Below are positions 7,904 to 15,406 of a stretch of 64,000 bases of DNA, piece by piece. The notes under the pieces are model-generated. The model saw nothing but the letters and a program-made list of their open reading frames with translations. It was not told the DNA's origin and did not search any database. The position numbers were made by a program, and so were the translations under genes. Location of the stretch: positions 248,001 through 312,000 of the forward strand of contig NZ_JABUHN010000002.1 in assembly GCF_013328815.1 (NCBI RefSeq). Direction: 5' to 3'. Position 1 is the stretch's first letter. Each line of letters opens with the position of its first letter. Origin of the DNA: Tabrizicola fusiformis. Its GTDB lineage: Bacteria > Pseudomonadota > Alphaproteobacteria > Rhodobacterales > Rhodobacteraceae.

Positions 7904-8599
7904 TCAGCCGTTCATCTGGTTGTGCTTGCGCGCAACCCAGGTCTTGGCGGTTTCCACCGCGACAGCCGCATCGCGGCAATAGGCATCGGCGCCGATCGCC
8001 TTGCCGAACTCTTCGTTCAGCGGCGCACCGCCGACGAGGATGATGTAATCCTCGCGCAGGCCCTTTTCCTTCATCGTGTCGATCACGACCTTCATATAGG
8101 GCATGGTGGTGGTCAGCAGGGCCGACATGCCAAGGATATCGGGCTGTTCGGTTTCCAGCGCCTCGAGATATTTCTCGACGCTGTTGTTGATGCCCAGGTC
8201 CTTCACCTCAAAGCCGGCGCCTTCCATCATCATGGCGACAAGGTTCTTGCCGATGTCGTGGATGTCGCCCTTGACGGTGCCGATCACCATCTTGCCCATG
8301 CGCGGCGCGCCGGTTTCGGCCAGAAGCGGCTTGAGGATGGCCATGCCCGCCTTCATCGCATTGGCGGCGAGCAGCACTTCGGGAACGAAGAGGATACCGT
8401 CGCGGAAGTCGGCGCCGACAATCGTCATGCCCGCGACCAGCGCCTTGGTCAGGACGTCATAGGGCGTCCAGCCGCGTTCCAAGAGGATGTTGACGCCTTC
8501 CTCGATCTCTTCCTTCAGACCGTCGTAAAGGTCGTCATGCATCTGCAGGACAAGTTCGTCATCGGAAAGTTCGGACAGGATGATTTCGTCGTCGGCCAT
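7904..8599 (-). CDS. corrinoid (B12-binding) methyltransferase protein, MtbC/MetH type
   Basis: A 231-residue protein with an N-terminal helical cap domain (residues 5-95, including DILFVPEVLLAA-like helices) and a C-terminal Rossmann B12-binding domain. The cobalt-ligand motif DxHxxG reads GDIHDIGKNL with His114. The SxL loop (MSALLTTTM) and the GG motif (VGGAPLNEEF) follow. Such proteins carry methyl-cobalamin between a substrate methyltransferase (for methylamines or betaines) and a folate or thiol methyltransferase. The ATG at 8599 is chosen because AAGGAG stands 7 bases upstream. A betaine-homocysteine methyltransferase lies nearby at 9902, but no MttB-type partner is seen in the window. 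Confidence 0.9.
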   Translation of the reverse strand: MADDEIILSELSDDELVLQMHDDLYDGLKEEIEEGVNILLERGWTPYDVLTKALVAGMTIVGADFRDGILFVPEVLLAANAMKAGMAILKPLLAETGAPRMGKMVIGTVKGDIHDIGKNLVAMMMEGAGFEVKDLGINNSVEKYLEALETEQPDILGMSALLTTTMPYMKVVIDTMKEKGLREDYIILVGGAPLNEEFGKAIGADAYCRDAAVAVETAKTWVARKHNQMNG

Positions 8600-8734
8600 C
8601 TGGGCGCTCCTTCGGGCAGTTGCCATGTGTCTGGGGCCAAAGCCCGGCTGGCACTTTTCGGTTTACGACATGGCCGAAGTCAAAGCCGACAGCAAGGGGT
8701 CGCAGGCGGGAAAAGACTTGGGGGTGTTCCCTTA

Positions 8735-9841
8735 ATGTTCTATCATGCCGCCATGACCGGAACCGACCGAACCCTTTTGCCCGGAAGCCGGGTCCGTGCC
8801 CGGGGCACGGCCGACAATGCCGCCGGCCGGTATGAGCCGACGGCCCGCGTCGCCTTTGACGATGGCTGGGATATCGAAGAGACCGACCGGCTCTTGAAAA
8901 CCGAGGTGCGGGCAGAGATCCCGCGTTCGGCTCTGACGTTCAACCGCTCTCCCGATCTGCCGTTTGATCGTTCGGTCAATCCCTATCGCGGCTGCGAACA
9001 TGGCTGCATCTATTGCTTTGCCCGGCCGAGCCATGCCTACCTCAACCTCTCGCCCGGCCTCGATTTCGAGACCCGGCTGATCGCCCGCCCCGGCATCGGC
9101 GCCGTGCTTGAGCGGGAGTTGCGGGCGAAGTCCTACAAGGTGGCGCCGGTGGCGATCGGCACCAACACCGACCCCTATCAGCCCTGCGAGGCCGAATGGC
9201 GGGTGATGCGTGAGGTGGTTGCTGTGCTGGCGGCCTTTCGCCATCCGCTGGCCATCACCACCAAGGGCACGCTGATCGAACGCGACCTTGACCTGCTGGC
9301 ACCGATGGCGGCGCAGGGGTTGCTTCGGGTGGGGATTTCGGTCACCACGCTGGACCCCGGCCTGTCGCGGCGGATGGAGCCGCGGGCCGCAGCGCCCGCG
9401 CGGCGGCTTGAGGTGATCCGGCGGCTGACGGCGGCGGGTGTGCCGGTGCGGGCCATGGTGGCGCCGGTGGTGCCCGGCCTGACCGACCACGAACTTGAGC
9501 CGATCCTTGCAGCGGTGAAGCAGGCGGGGGCGGTGGCGGCCAGCTATATCGCGCTGCGCCTGCCCGGCGAGGTGGCGCCGCTGTTTCGGGACTGGCTGGC
9601 AAGCCATGTGCCCGACCGCGCGGCCAAGGTCATGGCCCGGGTGCGCGACATGCACGGCGGGCGCGACTATGACCCGGAATGGGGCCGGCGGATGAAGGGG
9701 CAGGGGCTTTGGGCGGAACTTCTGGCGCAGCGTTTCGCCAAGGCGGTGAAGCGGCTGGATCTGGTGCGCGACATGCCGGGGCTGCGCTGCGACCTATTTG
9801 CACCACCGCCCCGGGCAGGGGATCAGATGAGCCTCTTCTGA
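8735..9841 (+). CDS. radical SAM protein of the PA0069 family
   Basis: A 368-residue protein with the motif YRGCEHGCIYCF: Cys87, Cys91 and Cys94 would bind the [4Fe-4S] cluster of the radical SAM fold. The family is SplB-like (spore photoproduct lyase related); its members are widespread in bacteria without spores and the substrate is unknown. An alternative ATG at 8753 would shorten it by 6 residues. I prefer 8735 because of a GGGGG stretch upstream, but with little certainty. It is divergent from the corrinoid gene and convergent with the betaine-homocysteine methyltransferase gene. Confidence 0.85.
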   Translation: MFYHAAMTGTDRTLLPGSRVRARGTADNAAGRYEPTARVAFDDGWDIEETDRLLKTEVRAEIPRSALTFNRSPDLPFDRSVNPYRGCEHGCIYCFARPSHAYLNLSPGLDFETRLIARPGIGAVLERELRAKSYKVAPVAIGTNTDPYQPCEAEWRVMREVVAVLAAFRHPLAITTKGTLIERDLDLLAPMAAQGLLRVGISVTTLDPGLSRRMEPRAAAPARRLEVIRRLTAAGVPVRAMVAPVVPGLTDHELEPILAAVKQAGAVAASYIALRLPGEVAPLFRDWLASHVPDRAAKVMARVRDMHGGRDYDPEWGRRMKGQGLWAELLAQRFAKAVKRLDLVRDMPGLRCDLFAPPPRAGDQMSLF

Positions 9842-9849
9842 GGCTCATC

Positions 9850-9893
9850 CAAATTTCTTCGAAGAAATTTGCAAATTCGTTCGAACGAATTTG
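9850..9893. repeat. tandem 22-bp palindromes, copy 1
   Basis: Two abutting perfect 22-bp palindromes at 9850-9871 and 9872-9893. Their inner 20 bases read AAATTTCTTCGAAGAAATTT and AAATTCGTTCGAACGAATTT, each flanked by C and G. They lie between two convergent gene ends (9841 and 9902). Each forms a hairpin on either strand and the 3' arm is T-rich, so the pair could act as a two-way terminator. The same layout recurs near 13383, 37599 and 55818. Confidence 0.9.
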
Positions 9894-9901
9894 GCCCGGC
9901 C

Positions 9902-10918
9902 CTAGCCGCGGCGCCCGCGCCGTTCGCGCTTCGGCTCGCCCGAGGTGTCGCCGGTGCCGTCCGAGGTCGAGGAGAAGCCACCCAGCTTGGCCGAAACATC
10001 CTCAAGCGTCGGCTTCGGGCCGCGCGGCCGGGTTTCCAGCGCCGCGCGCATCGCCACCAGATGTTCGGCCATGGTGCCGCAGCAGCCGCCGATGATCTTC
10101 ACCCCGGCATCGCGCGCCAGCACGGCATATTCCGCCATCAATTCCGGGGTGCCGTCATAATGGATATGGCCGTCGTGATATTTCGGGATGCCGGCATTGC
10201 CCTTGGCGATCACCGGAAAATGGGCGCCATGGGCGATGAAGCCCATGACTGTGCGCATCAGGTCGCTGGCGCCGACGCCGCAATTGGCACCGAAGGCCAG
10301 CGGCGGATAGGGCAGGGTATCGACCAGATCGGACAGCCCGGCCGAAGTGACGCCCATCATCGTGCGCCCGGCGGTGTCGAAGCTCATCGTGCCGCACCAC
10401 GGCATTCCGGCAAGCCGGGCCGCCTCGGCGGCGGCCTTGTATTCCTCCGGCGCGGAAATGGTCTCGATCCACAGCACATCGGCGCCGCCTTCCTTCAGGC
10501 CCTCGGCCTGTTCGTGGAAGATTTCGACGGCGGTGGCATGGGTCATGGTGCCCATCGGTTCAAAGATTTCGCCGGTCGGGCCGACCGAGCCGGCGACGAT
10601 CACGGTGCGGCCTGAGGCATCGGCGATCTCGCGGCCCAGTGCTGCGCCGACGCGGTTCAGCTCGCGCACACGGCCTTGCGCATTGTGCAGCTTCAGCCGG
10701 GCGGCATTGCCGCCGAAGGTGTTGGTCAGGAAGATGTCCGACCCGGCCTGAACCGAGCCGCGATAAAGGCTGCGGATATTCTCGGGCTTGTCGGTGTTCC
10801 AAAGCTCCGGCGGTTCTCCTGCCGTCAGACCCATGTTGAACAGGTTGGTTCCGGTGGCGCCATCGGCCATCAGCCAGTCGCGGGTGGACAGGAGCTGCGA
10901 GAGTTTATCGAGGGACAT
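9902..10918 (-). CDS. betaine-homocysteine S-methyltransferase family protein
   Basis: A 338-residue homocysteine methyltransferase with a TIM barrel. The N-terminal DGATGTNL and TNTFGGN blocks are typical. The zinc site is formed by Cys in FGANCGVG (about residue 210) and the pair in GGCCGT (about 278). The family transfers a methyl group from betaine or another donor to homocysteine to give methionine. The C-terminal 40 residues are a basic, Gly/Ser-rich tail (KRERRGRRG) that is unusual. The start at 10918 is preceded by GAAGGCGG. The nearby corrinoid protein suggests a shared role in methyl-group use. Confidence 0.88.
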   Translation of the reverse strand: MSLDKLSQLLSTRDWLMADGATGTNLFNMGLTAGEPPELWNTDKPENIRSLYRGSVQAGSDIFLTNTFGGNAARLKLHNAQGRVRELNRVGAALGREIADASGRTVIVAGSVGPTGEIFEPMGTMTHATAVEIFHEQAEGLKEGGADVLWIETISAPEEYKAAAEAARLAGMPWCGTMSFDTAGRTMMGVTSAGLSDLVDTLPYPPLAFGANCGVGASDLMRTVMGFIAHGAHFPVIAKGNAGIPKYHDGHIHYDGTPELMAEYAVLARDAGVKIIGGCCGTMAEHLVAMRAALETRPRGPKPTLEDVSAKLGGFSSTSDGTGDTSGEPKRERRGRRG

Positions 10919-11057
10919 GATCCGCCTTCGGTCCTTGGGGCTTTGCCTTCTCCTGCCATGGGCAGGGGGCGTTGGCAAATTCATAATCCGCATGATGATG
11001 TTCGACGCGGCGCGGGGCAATTGCGCAGGCCCCCGGTGCGGCAGGGGGGCAAAAAGC

Positions 11058-11092
11058 GGGGGCCGGACGCCGTCCTGCGGTGCCCGGCCCCC
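11058..11092 (-). terminator. terminator of the DUF1476 gene
   Basis: A 9-bp stem (GGGGGCCGG against CCGGCCCCC) followed by GCTTTTTG on the minus strand, about 20 bases after the DUF1476 stop codon. Confidence 0.7.
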
Positions 11093-11111
11093 TGAACCGC
11101 CTGAAGCGGGA

Positions 11112-11426
11112 TCAGAATTCGTTCATCAACTGCGCCTTGGCGACCGGCAGCAATTCGGCCAGTTTAGCGCGAATCTCGTCGGCGCTGGCCTTGCTCCCCA
11201 GATCGGCCGCCAGCTTGCGCACCACGTCTTCGTCGCCGGCCTCTTCGAAATCGGCGGCGACCACGCTCATCGCATATTCGGCGGCGGCATCGCCCTCTTT
11301 GCCCAGAAGCCCGGCGGCCCAGAGACCCGTCAGCTTGTTGCGGCGCGCCTCGGCGCGGAACTGCATCTCCGAGTCATGGGCGAACTTGTTTTCGAAGGCA
11401 TTCTCGCGGTCGTCGAACGTGGTCAT
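11112..11426 (-). CDS. F1-ATPase zeta subunit, DUF1476 inhibitor
   Basis: A 104-residue helical protein opening MTTFDDRENAFENKFAHDSE, the hallmark of the alphaproteobacterial zeta subunit described in Paracoccus denitrificans. There it inhibits the F1 rotor when ATP hydrolysis would be wasteful, mainly through its N-terminal segment. The four-helix body follows (EDVVRKLAADLGSKASADEI). GGAGGG lies 7 bases before the ATG at 11426, which fixes the start. No atp genes are nearby. It stands next to the purine genes. Confidence 0.9.
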   Translation of the reverse strand: MTTFDDRENAFENKFAHDSEMQFRAEARRNKLTGLWAAGLLGKEGDAAAEYAMSVVAADFEEAGDEDVVRKLAADLGSKASADEIRAKLAELLPVAKAQLMNEF

Positions 11427-11522
11427 GGGCTGGCCCTCCGGGGTCATGGATGCTTTCTTCCCATATGCCCAAGCCGGGGCATCGCTTCAAGCCCCTGCAA
11501 GCTGCGGCCGATGCGCCCGGGG

Positions 11523-12146
11523 TCAATCGGGGGCGGCAATCGCGGGCGGATGCCAGCGGCAGGCGGTCATCCGGGCCGAAACCGCACAGGACTTCGTATC
11601 GCGCCAGCCCGCCGCCCGCATCCGGGTGCGCAGGACGGGCTCGGGCAGGGGGGTGCCTCTGCCCTTTGGGGTTACCGTCCAGAGCGGCAGACCGGGATGG
11701 TCCGCCATCACCAAGAGCGCCGCCTCCAGTGCAGCAAGGTCGGGCAATTCGGCAACGGCCAGCACGGGCGACCCATCCCCATCCCCATCCCCGACCCCGG
11801 CAAGGGCCTCCAGCAGCGCGGCATCGGTCACCGGACCCAGCCGCAGCACGGCCCTGTCCGGGCCGATGCCCAGCTTTTCGGCCAGCCCCGGCGGCGGTTT
11901 GGCCAGCGCGCGGACCCAGGCTGCGGCCTCCCGCGCGCAAAGATCGGCTTCGATCACGCCCGGCCGGGTCTCGATCCGCAGGGTATCGCCCGCGGCGGCA
12001 AAGCCGGTGATCTCGCCCCGCGCGATCTGCGCCCGCACTGCGCCGCGCAGGATCAGTCCTTCGGCCTCAAGCAACAGCTTGCCGGGGCCTGCCTTGCCGT
12101 CAAACCGGATTTCGCCCGCCGCTTCGCGCCCCATCACACCCTCCAT
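11523..12146 (-). CDS. DUF3052-like protein of unknown function
   Basis: A 207-residue protein. The second half has the pattern LAEKLGIGPDRAVL, then a run of Gly-Asp repeats (GVGDGDGDGS), then PLWTVTPKGRGTPLPEPVLR and DTKSCAVSARMTACRW, which resembles DUF3052 proteins. The GDGDGDGS stretch is encoded by a short CATCCC-type repeat near 11775 and could vary by slippage. It is divergent from purC across a 135-base gap. Confidence 0.5.
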   Translation of the reverse strand: MEGVMGREAAGEIRFDGKAGPGKLLLEAEGLILRGAVRAQIARGEITGFAAAGDTLRIETRPGVIEADLCAREAAAWVRALAKPPPGLAEKLGIGPDRAVLRLGPVTDAALLEALAGVGDGDGDGSPVLAVAELPDLAALEAALLVMADHPGLPLWTVTPKGRGTPLPEPVLRTRMRAAGWRDTKSCAVSARMTACRWHPPAIAAPD

Positions 12147-12281
12147 GGCTGCGTCTGAGCCTGCCAGAGCAGGCCGGATTCGTCACGCCTGGGTTGCGTC
12201 TGGGCTGAGGGTTGCTTATAGCCGCAGCCAAAGGGAGGGGTGGCCAGCGCCGCCCCGTTTCCCATTGGAACAGAGGCATTC

Positions 12282-13049
12282 ATGGCGCGCAGGAAAAAGG
12301 TCTACGAAGGCAAGGCGAAGATCCTTTACGAAGGGCCAGAGCCGGGCACCCTGATCCAGTATTTCAAGGATGATTCCGCCCCGTCGCAAACCGAAGCCGC
12401 CCCGGCTGCGGTCGATGGCAAGGGCGTTCTGAACAACCGGCTGTCGGAATTCTTCATGGCCGGGCTGAACTCGATCGGCGTGCCGACCCATTTCATCCGC
12501 CGCCTGAACATGCGCGAGCAACTGGTGCGCATGGCCGAAATCATCCCGCTGGAAGTGGTGATCCGCAACTTTGCCGCCGGCGATCTGTCGTCGCGGCTGG
12601 GCATCCCCGAGGGCACGCCGCTGCCGCGCCCGATTGTGGAATATTACTACAAGGACGAACGGCTGAACAATCCGATGGTGGCCGAAGAGCATATCGTGGC
12701 CTTCGGCTGGGCCAACCAGCAGGATCTGGACGATATCGTGGCGCTGGCGCTGCGGGTGAATGACTTTCTGTCGGGCGTGATGATGGGCGTGGGCATCCGG
12801 CTGGCCGATTTCCGGCTGGAAGTAGGCCGGGTCTGGGAGGGCGATTTCATGCGCCTGATCGTGGCGGATGAGATCAGCCCCGACAGTTGCCGTCTCTGGG
12901 ATATCCGCGCCGCCGCCGAGCGCGAGGCGGCCGGCGCGCAGGGGACCGAACCCGGGCCGCTGGCGGATGTCTATTCGGAACTCGCCCGGCGTCTGGGGGT
13001 GCTGCCCTCGAACGTCACGCATACCACCAAGCCGACGCTGATCAACTGA
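12282..13049 (+). CDS. purC: SAICAR synthetase
   Basis: A 255-residue phosphoribosylaminoimidazole-succinocarboxamide synthase, close to the usual bacterial length. It begins [22 protein letters not shown], and has the ATP/substrate blocks [26 protein letters not shown] and DFRLEVGR. It joins aspartate to CAIR in step 8 of purine synthesis. The ATG at 12282 follows an AGAGG Shine-Dalgarno. A weak hairpin (13067-13086) lies between purC and purS; readthrough to purS and purQ is likely. Confidence 0.96.
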   Translation: MARRKKVYEGKAKILYEGPEPGTLIQYFKDDSAPSQTEAAPAAVDGKGVLNNRLSEFFMAGLNSIGVPTHFIRRLNMREQLVRMAEIIPLEVVIRNFAAGDLSSRLGIPEGTPLPRPIVEYYYKDERLNNPMVAEEHIVAFGWANQQDLDDIVALALRVNDFLSGVMMGVGIRLADFRLEVGRVWEGDFMRLIVADEISPDSCRLWDIRAAAEREAAGAQGTEPGPLADVYSELARRLGVLPSNVTHTTKPTLIN

Positions 13050-13134
13050 GCCGCACTTGCCTCTTGCCGCCCGGCGATGCGGGCGGTAAGGGGCGCCATA
13101 GCCTGAAACCAGCCTGCAACCTTCGGAGAATGCC

Positions 13135-13374
13135 ATGAAAGCCCGTGTCACCGTGATGCTGAAAACCGGCGTTCTGGATGTTCAGGGCGAAGCGGTGCGC
13201 CATGCGCTGGGCACGCTGGGCTTTGCCGGGGTGCAGGGGGTGCGGCAGGGCAAGGTGATCGAGCTGGATCTGACCGAAACCGATGCCGCCGCCGCCGAAG
13301 CCGCCGTCAAGGCGATGTGCGACAAGCTGCTCGCCAATACCGTGATCGAAAGCTACCGCGTCGAGCTGCTGTAA
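13135..13374 (+). CDS. purS: FGAM synthetase subunit PurS
   Basis: A 79-residue protein with the PurS fold: KARVTVMLKTGVLDVQGEAV, the VRQGKVIELDL strand and a closing IESYRVEL. PurS bridges PurL and PurQ in the three-subunit FGAM synthetase. Both partners are in the window (14692 and 61866), which agrees with the short form of PurL seen there. GGAGA lies before the ATG. Confidence 0.95.
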   Translation: MKARVTVMLKTGVLDVQGEAVRHALGTLGFAGVQGVRQGKVIELDLTETDAAAAEAAVKAMCDKLLANTVIESYRVELL

Positions 13375-13382
13375 GCGCGACG

Positions 13383-13426
13383 CAAATTCCTTCGAAGGAA
13401 TTTGCAAATCTTTTCGAAAAGATTTG
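13383..13426. repeat. tandem 22-bp palindromes, copy 2
   Basis: Two abutting perfect 22-bp palindromes at 13383-13404 and 13405-13426, with inner cores AAATTCCTTCGAAGGAATTT and AAATCTTTTCGAAAAGATTT. They lie 8 bases after the purS stop and before the alcohol dehydrogenase. Sequence differs from copy 1 but full self-pairing is kept. Confidence 0.9.
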
Positions 13427-13511
13427 CGTTGCGCGACCGGAAACGTCGCGCCCGGGCAGGACGCCGTGCAGGGCCGCCGCCGTAATGCAGTGAGCTTTCG
13501 GAGAGTTTGCC

Positions 13512-14549
13512 ATGCGTGCTGCCGTCATTCGTGCCTATAACGCCGACCTCAGCCTTGAGACCGTCGCCGATCCGGTTTGCGAGGCCGATGGCGTGGTGCT
13601 GAAGGTGCTGTCCTGCGGCATCTGCCGCAGCGACTGGCACGGTTGGGTGGGCGAGCATCCCAAGGTCAAGCCCGGCGCCATTCCCGGCCATGAATATTGC
13701 GGCGAGGTGGTCGAGGCCGGGCCGCTCTCGGGCTGGAAGCCGGGGGACCGGGTGATCGCGCCCTTCATCCTGTCCTGCGGTCAATGTCCCGAATGCCGGT
13801 CCGGCCACAGCACCACCTGCCGGGCGCAGCGGGTGCCCGGCTTTGGCGAGCCGGGGGCCTGGGCGGAATATGTCAGCGCCCCCCACGCCCATAACCTTGC
13901 CCGGCTGCCGGAAAGCCTGTCGCCCGCGCTGGCGGCGGGGCTGGGCTGCCGTGTCACGACCGCCTGGCACGCGCTGACCGGGCGGGCGGCCTTGCAGGCG
14001 GGTGAATGGCTGGCGGTGCATGGCACCGGCGGGGTGGGGCTGTCGCTCTTGCTTCTGGGCCGGGCGCTGGGCGCGCGGGTGGTGGTGGTCGATGTGGTGC
14101 CCGAAAGGCTTACCCATGCGCTGTCGCTCGGGGCGGAACTGGCCTTCGATGCGCGCGAGGGCGATGTGGCGGCGCGGATCGTCGAGGCGACCGGGGGCGG
14201 CGCCCATGTCAGCGTCGAGGCGCTGGGGATCGAGGCGACCGCCAATGGCTCGATCGAATGTCTGCGGCCCATGGGGCGGCATGTGCAGGTGGGGCTGCCG
14301 GTGGGCCATACCGCGGTGATGCAGATCAACATGAATGCCGTCTATATGAAGCAACTGGCGCTTTACGGCTCGCGCGGGATGCCGTCCTGGCGCTATCCCT
14401 CGCTTCTGACGATGATCGAGACCGGGCGGGTCGATGTGCGGCCCATCGTGGCGCGTGAGGTGCCCTTGTCGGCGACCAGTGCCGAGTTGCGCGCCTTTGG
14501 CGGGCCGATGCCGCCCGGTGTGGCGGTGATCACCGATTTCGCCGGGTAA
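13512..14549 (+). CDS. zinc-dependent alcohol dehydrogenase (MDR family)
   Basis: A 345-residue medium-chain dehydrogenase. The catalytic zinc site is in CGICRSDWHGW and PGHEYCGEVVE, and the structural zinc site is the four-Cys lobe SCGQCPECRSGHSTTC. The nucleotide fold is GTGGVGLSLLLLGRALGA with VVDVVPERL, fitting NAD use. The substrate is not evident. It separates purS from purQ, with a palindromic repeat on one side and a hairpin element on the other, so it looks like an insertion with its own transcript. CGGAGAG precedes the ATG. Confidence 0.88.
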   Translation: MRAAVIRAYNADLSLETVADPVCEADGVVLKVLSCGICRSDWHGWVGEHPKVKPGAIPGHEYCGEVVEAGPLSGWKPGDRVIAPFILSCGQCPECRSGHSTTCRAQRVPGFGEPGAWAEYVSAPHAHNLARLPESLSPALAAGLGCRVTTAWHALTGRAALQAGEWLAVHGTGGVGLSLLLLGRALGARVVVVDVVPERLTHALSLGAELAFDAREGDVAARIVEATGGGAHVSVEALGIEATANGSIECLRPMGRHVQVGLPVGHTAVMQINMNAVYMKQLALYGSRGMPSWRYPSLLTMIETGRVDVRPIVAREVPLSATSAELRAFGGPMPPGVAVITDFAG

Positions 14550-14550
14550 A

Positions 14551-14614
14551 AGGGGCGCTGCCCCTCGGCCCCCGATGGGGGCCTCACCCCGGGATATTTT
14601 CGCCAAGATGAAAG
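14551..14614 (+). repeat. intergenic GGGATATTT element, copy 2, with two hairpins
   Basis: Two hairpins in series (AGGGGC/GCCCCT at 14551-14565 and GGCCCCC/GGGGGCC at 14567-14583) are followed by CCCGGGATATTTTCGCCAAG and ATGAAAG. It begins just after the dehydrogenase stop codon and probably ends that transcript. The ATG inside the element has no reading frame of note. Confidence 0.6.
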
Positions 14615-14691
14615 CCGGGGCCGGATTGGCTCTGGATGCCGCGGCTGCATTGCGCTAAGGCCGGGCCATCCCCAGACAGAGGATTTCCGCG

Positions 14692-15360
14692 ATGAAAGCT
14701 GCCGTCGTTACCTTCCCCGGGTCGAATTGTGACCGCGACCTTGCCGTCGCCTTCGAGCGGGCGGGCTATCAGGTGGCGCGGGTCTGGCACAAGGACAGCG
14801 CCCTGCCCGAAGGGGTGGATGTCGTGGGTGTGCCGGGCGGCTTTTCCTTTGGCGATTATCTGCGTTGCGGGGCCATCGCCGCGCAATCGCCCATCGCGGC
14901 GGCGATCCGGGCCCATGCGGCGCGCGGCGGCTATGTGCTGGGCATCTGCAACGGCTTTCAGGTTCTGACCGAGATGCAGCTTCTGCCGGGCGCGCTGATG
15001 CGCAATGCCGGGCTGAAATTCGTCTGCAAGCCGGTGGGGCTGCGGGTGGAGACCACCGACAGCGCCTTTACCGCCGGTTATGGCAAGGGTTCGGTCATCA
15101 CCGTGCCGGTGGCGCATCACGATGGCAATTACACCATTGATGCCGAGGGGCTGGCGCAGTTGCAGGCCGAAGACCGCATCGCCTTCCGCTATACCCAGAC
15201 GCCCAATGGCGCGATGGATGACATTGCCGGGGTGCTGTCGGCCAACCGCCGCGTGCTGGGCATGATGCCCCACCCCGAGCGGGTGGTGGACCCGGCCCAT
15301 GGCAGGGCCGATGGGGCGGCGTTGTTTGCCAGCCTGATGGGCGGGATGGCGCTGGCCTGA
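14692..15360 (+). CDS. purQ: FGAM synthetase glutaminase subunit
   Basis: A 222-residue class I glutamine amidotransferase. The nucleophile is Cys86 in GICNGFQ, and the His and Glu of the triad are in MMPHPERV. The N-terminus [15 protein letters not shown] is diagnostic of PurQ. It releases ammonia from glutamine for PurL. AGAGGA precedes the ATG. Confidence 0.96.
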   Translation: MKAAVVTFPGSNCDRDLAVAFERAGYQVARVWHKDSALPEGVDVVGVPGGFSFGDYLRCGAIAAQSPIAAAIRAHAARGGYVLGICNGFQVLTEMQLLPGALMRNAGLKFVCKPVGLRVETTDSAFTAGYGKGSVITVPVAHHDGNYTIDAEGLAQLQAEDRIAFRYTQTPNGAMDDIAGVLSANRRVLGMMPHPERVVDPAHGRADGAALFASLMGGMALA

Positions 15361-15406
15361 GCGGGCCTGCCTTGAGGGCCGGCAGGGGGGCGCCTAAACT
15401 GGCGCC

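Noticed and set aside
9850-9893. Possible CRISPR repeat
   Set aside because: The units abut without spacers and vary in sequence; no cas genes are present.
10919-11057. SAM or B12 riboswitch before the homocysteine methyltransferase
   Set aside because: No conserved riboswitch core or matching stems were seen; the only clear hairpin belongs to the DUF1476 terminator.
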